64,000 nucleotides of DNA from positions 1-64,000 of the forward strand of contig JBKQIY010000201.1 in the NCBI GenBank assembly GCA_052148155.1. Reading direction: 5' to 3'. The position numbers and the translations under genes were made by a program. Position 1 is the stretch's first letter; each line of letters opens with the position of its first letter. Positions 54,875 through 63,715 of this stretch are shown here, in pieces. Below the pieces are notes generated by a model. It was not told the DNA's origin, did not search any database, and was given only the letters and a program-made list of their open reading frames with translations. The DNA comes from JBBQER01 sp052148155 (GTDB lineage: Bacteria; Actinomycetota; Acidimicrobiia; IMCC26256; PALSA-610).

Positions 54875-55894
54875 GGGCCCACCGTAGATCGAGATCAGTC
54901 ATTCGGCCATCCACCGAGCACGGGCCTCGTCGCGATCGTTCGTTTCCCAAACCGGCGACATGTGGTCCGACGTGCCTGCGACGGTCCGGGCGAACACGGG
55001 CGGGTAGTGCAGATGGGGCTATATCGCCACTCGGGAGTGCTCGAACGAAGACACGCGGAGTCGACCCCATTTTGTGCTGGACGCCGCTTCGATGACCACC
55101 ATGGCCGGGACCAGCAGCGTTGGCATACGCATCGTTATGAGTCGCGCCGTGCCATACGCAAAGCGACCGTTGCATCGACCGTGACGTCGATGCGATGGCT
55201 GCCTTCTCCGGTCAGTTGCGGGGTGGGACGTGACGCCGACAGTCGCACGGGATCCTCGTACGCGACCCTGCGGGCGGAACCGAGTTGTCGTTCGAGGCCC
55301 AGGAGAACTATCGGCCACCGTCGTGGCCGGAGCAGGCAAGCAGTTAGACACGATGCTTCGCCTCGAAGGAAGGTTGACGACCTCGACGCCACCGTCGACC
55401 GCGCTCTCGCGTCAGGAGCGCGCGGCTTGGGGAGGTACCCGTCCGCGGCCGCGCGCGTCTGCGGACGACCAGTGACGAAATGCTCAACCCGCGGCGTGTC
55501 AGTTCACAGCGTACGTCCTACGGGCCCACAGAAATGGAGGAACACGATCCTGGTAGGACCCGTCGGCCGCAACGACGTGCACCGGAATGGCCGGGCGGAG
55601 CACGACACTCAGGTTCGTCATGGTCGATGGGCCAAGCCGCCGACACGCCGACGATGCCGTCCAACGGCGCGCCCCTTCGCGTTCTCGATGCCCTCGCGCG
55701 GCAACCCGTTTCCGACAATGCTCCAGAGGTCTAGGCGTCGTCGGCTGAGGAGTCGGACCGTACTCGGGGGACCGCTCACGTCGACCGCCGCCCCATGCGC
55801 TCGGCGATGCCATCATGTCGGCACCCGGAGTACTCGCGCGGCGTATATTGGTGACGGTCGACCCGTCCTGGCGGAGTACCGGTGAGGTTGCGGC
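54875..55894. other. long region without a confident gene
   Basis: About 1 kb. A plus-strand frame contains KVDDLDATVDRALASGARGL, which recalls the C-terminal half of a VOC domain, and a minus-strand frame ends ALRMARRDS. Neither is complete. I read this as decayed or non-coding sequence upstream of the L,D-transpeptidase. Confidence 0.35.
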
Positions 55895-57169
55895 GTGGCG
55901 TCCCATTGGTCGCGCGGAGTGATGGTGACGGGCTTGGTGGTCGCATGCTGCCTGGGTGTCACCGCGATCGCGGTCGGTGCGTCGCGCTCGGGACGGGCGA
56001 AGCTGGTGAGGACCGAGGTCGTGCATAGCGTCGTTCCGCATGGCCCGAGTCGCGCGACTGCGACACGTGAGCTCACGTCTGCAATTCGCATATCTCCGCC
56101 AGATGGCGCGGTCAACGTCGCACCCGACGCTCCGGTCGCGGTCGATACGACGATCGGACGACTCGAGACCGTTCGTGTCTTGTCGGAGGGCGGCGAACCG
56201 GTCGCGGGCATGCTCGCAGCGTCGGGAAGGCAGTGGCGGTCGGTCGCAACACTCGCGTACGGCACGACCTATCGCGTGTTCGTCACCGCGACTGGGTCGG
56301 CCCATGCGCGTACCGAGTTGACGTCGACGTTCGGCACGCTCATTCCCGCGACGTTCGTGAGCGCGTCGGTGTTCCCCTCGAGCGGGTTGATTGTCGGCGT
56401 CGGCCAGCCCATCGTGTTCCATTTCGACCAGTTGATCTCGACCCCGGCCGCGCAATCCGATGTGTTGAACCATCTTGAGGTAACCGAGTCGCAACCGGTA
56501 CTGGGCGGTTGGCACTGGTTCAGTGACGACGAGTTGCATTTCCGTCCAGATGGATTCTGGCCGGCGCAGGAACAGGTGACCGTCTCGTGGGACCTGAGCG
56601 GTTGGGACGCTGGAACTGGAATGTGGGGCGGTGGCCAAGGAACCACCCATTTCGCGGTCGGCGACGCGCACGTGTCATTCGTGAATCTCGTGACCGACCT
56701 GATGACCGTCACTGACAACGGACGGATCGTCGCGACCTACCCGGTCAGTGGAGGCAAGCCAACCGATCCCACGATGGACGGGACGCACATCGTGCTCGAC
56801 AAGGCCAGCGTCGTGCGGATGGACTCCGCGACCAACGGCGTACCGGTGGACTCGCCTGACGGCTACGACGAACTCGTCTACAACGACGTGCACATCTCCG
56901 ACAGCGGCGAATACGTCCACTCGGCGCCGTGGTCGGTCGCCAGTCAAGGTCACACCAACGTCTCGCACGGTTGCGTAAACATCAGCCCCACCAACTCGCT
57001 CGCGTTCTTCGAGTTCAGTCAGGTCGGCGATGTCGTCATCATCGGCGGGAGCCCCCGTCCTCCCGTCGTCGGCGACCATGGCGTCATGGACTGGAGCACT
57101 GCCTCGACGCAGTTCACACCCGCGAACACGATCCTGCCCGCCCCGACATCGATATCGATCCTGCGTTAG
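55895..57169 (+). CDS. L,D-transpeptidase (YkuD domain) with Ig-like N domains
   Basis: 424 residues from GTG 55895. A signal segment (GVMVTGLVVACCLGVTAIAV) is followed by an Ig-like domain pair (about 60-240), as in mycobacterial LdtMt2-type enzymes, and the YkuD catalytic domain. The active site is visible: HISDSGEYVHSAPW and NVSHGCVNIS with Cys360 and His358. It makes 3-3 crosslinks in peptidoglycan outside the membrane. A C-terminal extension of about 40 residues follows (PPVVGDHGVMDW). The Cys pair CC in the signal region could be a lipidation site but lacks the full lipobox. Confidence 0.9.
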   Translation: MASHWSRGVMVTGLVVACCLGVTAIAVGASRSGRAKLVRTEVVHSVVPHGPSRATATRELTSAIRISPPDGAVNVAPDAPVAVDTTIGRLETVRVLSEGGEPVAGMLAASGRQWRSVATLAYGTTYRVFVTATGSAHARTELTSTFGTLIPATFVSASVFPSSGLIVGVGQPIVFHFDQLISTPAAQSDVLNHLEVTESQPVLGGWHWFSDDELHFRPDGFWPAQEQVTVSWDLSGWDAGTGMWGGGQGTTHFAVGDAHVSFVNLVTDLMTVTDNGRIVATYPVSGGKPTDPTMDGTHIVLDKASVVRMDSATNGVPVDSPDGYDELVYNDVHISDSGEYVHSAPWSVASQGHTNVSHGCVNISPTNSLAFFEFSQVGDVVIIGGSPRPPVVGDHGVMDWSTASTQFTPANTILPAPTSISILR

Positions 57170-57647
57170 CCCGCGGGCGGCTCCACGATTCCGACGCGAC
57201 AGGTTTGGATCGCAACTCTGCGACTCACTGGGATTCAACACGGCCTGCTTTATCGCCCTGGTCTGAGCTGGTGCGGAGGTGCAATCGCATCGGAGATCGG
57301 CCTTGTGATCGAAGCCAACTGTGGCGGCGGAGTCGTGGCATCCGGTCGCTCTGTGTTTGGGAGCATCCAGGCGCTCGTTGGTGGAGTTGTGCCTGAGCCT
57401 CGCAGTCCAGTTGTGTGGCGACCGCGCGGATGTGTCCGTTCGAGAGGTGCCTTTTCATTGTGCGAACGTGCTGTCCGGGCATGAGATTCTGAGCGACGGC
57501 TGGGTTGCGTGTGGTAACCCTCGCGGCGAATACTTGAACGACGCCTTGATTCTGAGCGCGTGCCGGACGCAGCGTCGCCTGGCACGTCGTCGTCGATTGT
57601 GGTGTTGTTCGAAGGTGTGGTGGGTTTGACGGAATGAGGGGCGGACG
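57170..57647. other. intergenic region
   Basis: About 480 bp between two plus-strand genes. A plus frame at 57321-57629 is open but has no family features. Confidence 0.4.
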
Positions 57648-59636
57648 ATGTCAAGTGCGCTGGTGGGTCGCGCGTGGCAAGACCGTTTCGAACGCGTACT
57701 CGCGCGTCGGTCGATCGTATGTATGTCCGTCATTGCTCTCGTCACCCCCTCGGCGATCGCGGTGCTCGCGCGATCTGCGGCCGCCTCAGCGGGTGACATT
57801 TCCACGATCGCCGGGACCGGAGCGATCGGCTACCTCGGCGACGGCGTCGCCGCGACCAGCGCCAGGGTCTACGACCCGCAAGGAGTGACCATCGACGCGC
57901 ACGGTAACCCGCTCATCGCGGACACCAACAACAATCGCGTCCGCGTCTTGGCGGTATCGACGTCGAATCCCGGCTACCTCCTGGGCGGATGTACCGACAT
58001 CTGTGTGTGGATGGTCGGCGACGTTTATACGATCGCCGGAACCGGACCTGCCGGTTATAACGGTGACGGGATACCCGCGACGGACGCCACGCTCAATTTC
58101 CCCGCCGGGATCGCCGTCGACGCCCACGGCAACCCGGTGATCGCCGATAGTGACAACCAACGGGTGCGGGTAGTGGCAGTATCGACGTCGAATCCGGGTT
58201 ATCCCGTACCCAGCTGGACTGTCGGCGACATCTATACCGTCGCCGGCAACGGGCCCGGTACGGTCAAGTACAGCGGCGACGGAGTCCTCGCCACGGTCGC
58301 CCCGCTGTTCGACCCGAGGGACGTGACGGTCGATCGCGGTGGCGACCTGCTCATCGCCGACTCGGGCAACGCTCGCGTGCGAGTGGTTGCCGTCTCAACT
58401 TCGAATCCGGGTTACCTGCTCGCCGGTTGTACTGGCACTTGCAGGTGGGCTGCCGGCAACATTTACACGATCGCGGGGGACGGCGCACCGAGCTACGACG
58501 GCGACGGGATCGCCGCCACCGGCGCCGCGCTCAGTTTCCCGGCGGGCGTCGCGGTCGACGGCGACGAGAACGTGCTCATCGCCGACCGTGACAACAACCG
58601 CGTGCGGATCGTGGCGGTGTCGTTCTCGAATCCGGGCTATGCCGTCCCGAGCTGGACTGTTGGCGACATCTACACCGTCGCCGGCAACGGCACGGGTAGC
58701 TACACCAGCGACGGGTTCCGCGCCGCCGCCACCGAAGTCAACGAACCCTCGGGTGTAACGGTTGACGGCCACCACAATCCGATCATCGCCGACAACAGCA
58801 ACCATCGCGTCCGGGTTATAGCTGTGTCGTCGTCAAATCCTGGTTACCTGCTCGGCGGCTGTATCGGCAGCTGCCGCTGGACGGTCGGCGACATCTACAC
58901 GATCGCGGGCGACGGCACTGGCAGCTACAACGGCGACGGGATCCTTGCTACAAGCGCGCAGCTCGACTTCCCGTCGGGCGTTGCGATCGACACCAAAGGC
59001 AACTTCTACGTCGCTGACTCCTTCAACTCCCGAGTGCGTGAGGTGCAGATCGGCATCGCCGTCACCGCGCCATGTGCGCCGAGATCGGTCTCCGCGACGC
59101 CAATCAAAGACGAGGCCGTGGTGCGCTGGTCGGCTCCTTCGTGTAGCGGGGGCTCGGCCATCACCAACTACCTCGCGACTCCCGACCTCGGATCGATCAC
59201 GCTTCCGGCCCGAAGATTCGCTTCGACCGCAAGGACCGGAGTCATCGTCGGGCTGACAGTCGACAAGACCTACCGGTTCACGGTCGCGGCGATCAACGTG
59301 GCCGGGACCAGTGCACGATCGCAGCCGAGTAACGCTGTCACCATCGGAGTTCCGGGACCGCCCGCCAAACCGACCGTCGCGACAACGGCGTTGGGGTCGC
59401 TGAAAGTCAGCTTCAACTCCCCGCCGAACAACGGCGCGGCGATCACTCACTACACCGCGACTTGCACATCACAGAACGGCGGCACAACCAGCATCAATTC
59501 CACCAAGGCCAGCCCGATCAACGTCGATGCGCTCACGCCAGGCAAGACCTACACGTGCTCCGTCACTGCGACCAACAGCCGCGGCACCGGACCGCCATCC
59601 CCACGTTCGGCGAGCATCGTCGCACGACGTAACTGA
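57648..59636 (+). CDS. secreted six-blade NHL-repeat protein with two FN3 domains
   Basis: 662 residues from ATG 57648. After a signal segment (VCMSVIALVTPSAIAVLARS) come six NHL repeats, each with I(Y/S)T(I/V)AG.G....DG..A, then GV.(V/I)D..GN..IAD..N.RVR: a six-blade beta-propeller. The connecting loops alternate, long with a Cys pair (GYLLGGCTDICVW) and short (PVPSWTVGD). Two FN3 domains follow (about 485-580 and 585-660); the second carries the conserved Cys pair (YTATCTS ... YTCSVTAT). Probably an adhesin- or sugar-binding-like surface protein; ligand unknown. Confidence 0.88.
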   Translation: MSSALVGRAWQDRFERVLARRSIVCMSVIALVTPSAIAVLARSAAASAGDISTIAGTGAIGYLGDGVAATSARVYDPQGVTIDAHGNPLIADTNNNRVRVLAVSTSNPGYLLGGCTDICVWMVGDVYTIAGTGPAGYNGDGIPATDATLNFPAGIAVDAHGNPVIADSDNQRVRVVAVSTSNPGYPVPSWTVGDIYTVAGNGPGTVKYSGDGVLATVAPLFDPRDVTVDRGGDLLIADSGNARVRVVAVSTSNPGYLLAGCTGTCRWAAGNIYTIAGDGAPSYDGDGIAATGAALSFPAGVAVDGDENVLIADRDNNRVRIVAVSFSNPGYAVPSWTVGDIYTVAGNGTGSYTSDGFRAAATEVNEPSGVTVDGHHNPIIADNSNHRVRVIAVSSSNPGYLLGGCIGSCRWTVGDIYTIAGDGTGSYNGDGILATSAQLDFPSGVAIDTKGNFYVADSFNSRVREVQIGIAVTAPCAPRSVSATPIKDEAVVRWSAPSCSGGSAITNYLATPDLGSITLPARRFASTARTGVIVGLTVDKTYRFTVAAINVAGTSARSQPSNAVTIGVPGPPAKPTVATTALGSLKVSFNSPPNNGAAITHYTATCTSQNGGTTSINSTKASPINVDALTPGKTYTCSVTATNSRGTGPPSPRSASIVARRN

Positions 59637-59841
59637 TCGAACGGCACGCCCGCGTCGGCCCGCTGAAGGTGACGGGTTCGTGGAGGACGTCCGCCGCGAC
59701 CGTGTTCCGTTCGGGACCGGTGAGAACGACCCGACGTCGCAGCGTTTCATCATTCGCGTTCATCGCGCTGCGGGCGCGCGCGTCATCGTTCGGTAGATGT
59801 GGGCACGTCGACGCGGCCGCACGGGTTCTGGTGCCGGCCTT

Positions 59842-60834
59842 CTAGGGAGCGCGGGGGACGACCGGTTTTGACGGTGGGGAAGCGGGTCCGAGACGGACGT
59901 CGTTGCTGGCGGCGACCGTGCACGTATACGTCTTGCCCGCGGTCAGGCCGGCCACTCGGATTGGTGACTGGGGGGCGTCACGGTCGCGGCTCACTCCACC
60001 GTTGCGGGATGTGCAGTCGACGAGGTAGTGCGTGATCGATGCGCCGCCGTTATTGTCGGGTGCCGTGAACGCGACCGAGATGCTGCGTAACCCGAGGGCC
60101 TTCACGGACGTGATCGTCGGTGCTCCCGGAGCGGTCGGACGCGCGACGACCGCGGACGATGGCAGCGAGGGCTGACCCAAACCGACGCGGTTGTCTGCGG
60201 CGACGATGCACCGGTAGGTTTCAGCCGCGGTCAGCCCGCCCACGATGATTGGCGACGCCGCTTCCTCTTGGGAGCGGGTCGCCCCTCCGCTAGTTGAGCT
60301 GCACGTAGCTCGATAGTTCGTGATCGGCGCGCCGCCATCGTCGGCGGGTTTGGTGAACGCGACCAGGACGCTCCGTAACTCGACGGCCTTCACTGACGTG
60401 ATCGTCGGCGCGGCCGGCGCGCTCGGCCGTACGACGACCGGTGAAGACGTTGCGGACGCCGGCCCGGTACCGACGGCGTTGGTCGCGGTCGCAGTGCAGG
60501 TGTAGGTCTTGCTCGCGGTCAGGCTCCGCACCCCGACTGGTGAGTGCGTAGCGTTGTGCGCACCGGAGAGTCCGCCGTCCCTCGATGTGCACACGGCCCG
60601 GTAACTCGCGATCCGCGCGCCGCCGTTACTGGCAGGACCTTTAAACGCGACAACGAGACTGTTCAACCCAACCGCAGTGACCGACGTGATCGTCGGCGCT
60701 CCCGGCACCGTCGCGCTCGCCGCACCTGCCGATCCGCCGCTCAACGCGGCACCGACGAGGACCGCACCACACGACCACGCCCGCAAGCCGGACAGCCGTG
60801 ACCGCGAACTCGACGTACCCATCACGATCCTCAT
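59842..60834 (-). CDS. secreted three-FN3-domain protein
   Basis: 330 residues from ATG 60834. Signal peptide: GLRAWSCGAVLVGAALSGGS. Three FN3 domains follow, each starting PGAPTITSV-like and containing C..S.(D/N)GG and (Y)(T/R)C(T/I)V(A/T)A, so the same Cys pair occurs in every domain. It has no enzymatic domain. It converges with the NHL/FN3 gene and is close to another FN3 gene. It may bind surface glycans or other FN3 proteins, by inference. Confidence 0.85.
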   Translation of the reverse strand: MRIVMGTSSSRSRLSGLRAWSCGAVLVGAALSGGSAGAASATVPGAPTITSVTAVGLNSLVVAFKGPASNGGARIASYRAVCTSRDGGLSGAHNATHSPVGVRSLTASKTYTCTATATNAVGTGPASATSSPVVVRPSAPAAPTITSVKAVELRSVLVAFTKPADDGGAPITNYRATCSSTSGGATRSQEEAASPIIVGGLTAAETYRCIVAADNRVGLGQPSLPSSAVVARPTAPGAPTITSVKALGLRSISVAFTAPDNNGGASITHYLVDCTSRNGGVSRDRDAPQSPIRVAGLTAGKTYTCTVAASNDVRLGPASPPSKPVVPRAP

Positions 60835-61355
60835 CGCTCGTTCAATCGACCCTCGTCGTCGGCCAAAGACCCACTCTGCGCTGGACGCTCCGCGGAGCGT
60901 CGGGGACGACAGAGATTCTCACAGCGCTGACGCGCTCGGCGTTTAAGCCGCTACCGAAAACAACACACCACACCACGAAGCACAACAGGACCGCACGATC
61001 GATGGAGACGCCAGCGAGAGCAGCCGACAACCCTCTACGAGTCTTCTATGAGTTTGCGTGCCGACAAGGTGCAATCTCGCGGTGGTCGACCGGACAGAAA
61101 CGCTGAAAGAGCAGAGTTCACCGTCATAAAACGGACATATCGCAGCGGATGACGGGGCGGCGTGCACACCTCGCCTTTCGTACAGATCGGCGATCCGCTC
61201 TTCGTCGAGACGGCCGCCGACGCCTACCCGTTCGTATTGTGGCGCTTCGATCATCGATGGCGGATGCGGCGGGGGGCCGTTCTCGCGGCCACGGCCGTTG
61301 CAAAGGTTCACCGCATGGTTCGTGTGCACGCCGTCACCTCCGCCGATCGGGCCGG
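60835..61355. other. intergenic region between FN3 genes
   Basis: About 520 bp separating two minus-strand FN3 genes. No recognised gene or hairpin. Confidence 0.35.
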
Positions 61356-62069
61356 TCATGCACGCACGGCTTTGGATGCGGTCGAGGCCGGCCCTGTGCC
61401 GCGGCTGTTCGTCGCGGTGACGGTACACGTGTAGATCTTGCCGGACGTAAGCCTTTTGACGCCGAGTGGGCTTGCGGCGTCGGTCTTGCCTCGCGATATG
61501 CCCCCGTTCGCTGACCTACAGACGGCTTTGAACCTGGTGATGGGGGCACCGTTGCTGGCCGGGTTGGTGAACGACACTTTGAGATGACCGGCGCCGATGC
61601 GAGACACTCCGGGCTTGGTCGGCCGACCCGGCGCACCGACGGTCACGAGGTTCGATGCGGCCGAGGGCGCGCTCTGGCCCTGCGCGGTTGTGGCGTTGAC
61701 CGTGCACCAGTAGGTCTTGCTGTTTGTCAGGCCGTACACGACGATCGGACCCACGAACTCGAAGCTGGTCGCCGTACCCTGCGGTCCGCCGTCAGACGAC
61801 GCGCAGGTCGCGGTGTATTGCACGACCGTGATCCCACCGTCAGAGCCCGGCGCAAAAGTCACGGTTGCTGATCCATTCCCCGCGGTTGCACGACCGATGG
61901 TTGGAGGGTCGGGACCAGCCACGGACTGTGGTGAAGTCCTGGAGTTGGCGGCGATGGGTTCCGCAGCCCCGGCGGACCTCGTCGGAACCCACACCGCGAC
62001 CGACAACCCTGCGGCGATCAACGAGACAATGGTGACGAGGACCTGACGAGATCGAAAGACTCGGGACAT
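61356..62069 (-). CDS. secreted two-FN3-domain protein
   Basis: 237 residues from ATG 62069. Signal segment: VLVTIVSLIAAGLSVAVWV. Two FN3 domains with Cys pairs follow (YTATCASSDGG ... YWCTVNAT and FKAVCRSANGG ... YTCTVTAT). The second FN3 is very similar to the last FN3 of the 30499-31671 protein (both contain GISRGKT, AASPLGVK and IYTCTV). This points to domain duplication or exchange between loci 30 kb apart. Confidence 0.85.
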   Translation of the reverse strand: MSRVFRSRQVLVTIVSLIAAGLSVAVWVPTRSAGAAEPIAANSRTSPQSVAGPDPPTIGRATAGNGSATVTFAPGSDGGITVVQYTATCASSDGGPQGTATSFEFVGPIVVYGLTNSKTYWCTVNATTAQGQSAPSAASNLVTVGAPGRPTKPGVSRIGAGHLKVSFTNPASNGAPITRFKAVCRSANGGISRGKTDAASPLGVKRLTSGKIYTCTVTATNSRGTGPASTASKAVRA

Positions 62070-62409
62070 CGGTGGAGCGCTGTTCTTGGAGATTCGACAG
62101 AAACTACGCCTGAACTCAAGGTTGCACAGCTGAACGTCTCGTATGAATTTGAGCCGACGAACTGAACTCTGTGACCAGCGTTGACCTCGGTCGTTGGCTT
62201 CGGCTGAGCTGCGCGCTGCCGCACCAGCCTCGCGCCGGATCTGCCGCCCCGACGACCAGGCGTGTCGGGGACGACCAGAACGACCGCCCCGCGCTCGGGG
62301 ATCGCGTCCCGACCGAGACGGCCCGGTTCTCGACATCTTGTGCACGGGATTGTGGCGCGCCGTCATCCCGACGGCGGGCCATGAACCACGCGACAAGGCT
62401 GGAGGATCG

Positions 62410-62601
62410 ATGTCGGACAAGATCATGCGGCTCGAACGGGTCGCCAGAGCCCAAGCCGGCGCCCTGTTGGATGACGAGAGGTTGCGGAATCGTCACTCCG
62501 AGGCCAACAATCTCACCGGGGGTCGGGGATCGTCAGTTGCCCAGCGAACAGCGACGATCAGCCGACATGTGGCCGGAGGCAAAGTGGCTCACGATGTCTG
62601 A
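62410..62601 (+). CDS. short protein, unknown, coupled to next gene
   Basis: 63 residues from ATG 62410, with GGAGG at ideal spacing. MSDKIMRLERVARAQAGALL is helical; the rest (NRHSEANNLTGGRGSSVAQR) is polar. Its stop overlaps the next start by 8 bp (ATGTCTGA), typical of translational coupling. No family was recognised; the strong ribosome site is the main evidence. Confidence 0.55.
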   Translation: MSDKIMRLERVARAQAGALLDDERLRNRHSEANNLTGGRGSSVAQRTATISRHVAGGKVAHDV

Positions 62602-63127
62602 CATGTCGATCGTCATTGTTGGCGTTGTCTCGGTCCTGAGCGGGGTCGCGATGGTGGCCTGGCTCGCACGCCCGTCCGAGTTCCGATCGGTCAGAGTCGT
62701 CTCTCATGAGCGCCGCCCCCATCACGTACCGGTAGCGCCGCGCGCTGCGCCGACGGCGGCTCGAGAAACCTTCACACCCGCGAGCTTCGCGGCGCCCCGC
62801 GCTGCGCCGACGGCGGCTCACGAAACCTTCACACTTGCGGGCTCCGCTTCGCCGCGAACGATCGTTCGCGGTGCGGGCGAACAGGCATCGCATTGGGCAA
62901 GACCGCCGTCATTCGCCAGCAGCTCCCCGGTCACCACCGAGCCCGCGCATGAGAAGACTCGTCGGGCCAACGATATTGACCAGCCAAGATTTTTCGTGCG
63001 TTACTCTCCGGTCGGTCAGGAGATGGGACCGTTCACCGCTTCGGAGAAAGCCCGACTTGTTGCGAGCGTCGACTCGGCGACTGCGCTGCTCTGGCGGCAG
63101 GCGGACGGCGGGGACGAACCGAGGTAA
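62594..63127 (+). CDS. membrane-anchored protein with Pro/Ala-rich tandem repeat, unknown
   Basis: 177 residues from ATG 62594. One N-terminal membrane helix (IVIVGVVSVLSGVAMVAWLA), then a disordered Ala/Pro/Arg region with two copies of a 19-residue unit (PRAAPTAAxETFT...), then a short domain ending FFVRYSPVGQEMGPFTASEK. The latter may be a small folded domain; no family was recognised. Coupled to the preceding gene. Confidence 0.5.
   Translation: MSDMSIVIVGVVSVLSGVAMVAWLARPSEFRSVRVVSHERRPHHVPVAPRAAPTAARETFTPASFAAPRAAPTAAHETFTLAGSASPRTIVRGAGEQASHWARPPSFASSSPVTTEPAHEKTRRANDIDQPRFFVRYSPVGQEMGPFTASEKARLVASVDSATALLWRQADGGDEPR
62741..62854 (+). repeat. 57-bp tandem repeat, two copies
   Basis: CGCGCTGCGCCGACGGCGGC at 62741 recurs at 62798, and the shared stretch continues with GAAACCTTCACAC. 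The two units are in frame inside the membrane-anchored protein gene. Confidence 0.75.
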
Positions 63128-63286
63128 ACAACGGAGAGGTGTGAAGGCGCGCCGTCGGCCAATATTGACCAACCTCAGCCGGCCGTTCGTTTCACGATGG
63201 ACCGAAGAAGCTGGTCGATCGTGGGCGTTCAAGAGCGTTCGCAACGCACGGCCGCGCAACCGTGCTCGTATGCCGGAGGCCGCGCC

Positions 63287-63712
63287 ATGGCAAACACCGA
63301 CCGCGACGCAATGATTGCTCTTGCCCTCGCCCACGCCGCCGCAGAAGGCGCGATGGACATCGAGGCCACGATGGCAACGCTCGATGAGAACCCGACCTAC
63401 GAGCTCCAACCCATTGGCATCGCTTTGCGCGGCCGCGACGTCGCCCGGCAGTACTACGAACATTTTTTCGTGAACTGTTATCCTCGCATCACCGGATACG
63501 CGCTTCGCTCCGAGTGGCTGGGGGATGAAGGCGTGCTCCAGGAGTACACCTTGCGTCTCGACAACGCCGACGGCACCAGCAGCCGCCATGACATCATCGG
63601 CATCTTGACCTTCGGTGTGGCCGGGAAGCTTTCAGGCGAACGCATCTACGCGAGCAACGAACTCATCCAGTTCATGTTCGGGCCGGTCCTCGACCAGGGA
63701 GTCCGCGCATGA
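63287..63712 (+). CDS. SnoaL/NTF2-like protein
   Basis: 141 residues from ATG 63287, with CCGGAGG upstream. ALALAHAAAEGAMDIEATMA, TLDENPTYELQPIGIALRGR, then DVARQYYEHFFVNCYPRITG and GVLQEYTLRLDNADGTSSRH: the cone-shaped NTF2 fold of SnoaL-type cyclases or of small binding proteins. Catalytic residues cannot be assigned. It ends 3 bp before the converging TylF-like gene. The in-frame extension to 63197 lacks support. Confidence 0.8.
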   Translation: MANTDRDAMIALALAHAAAEGAMDIEATMATLDENPTYELQPIGIALRGRDVARQYYEHFFVNCYPRITGYALRSEWLGDEGVLQEYTLRLDNADGTSSRHDIIGILTFGVAGKLSGERIYASNELIQFMFGPVLDQGVRA

Positions 63713-63715
63713 CTG

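Noticed and set aside
54737..55885. Plus-strand frame of 382 codons before the L,D-transpeptidase
   Set aside because: Partly antisense to the VOC-like gene and otherwise Arg-rich; only a short segment recalls a VOC domain, so it was treated as non-coding or decayed.
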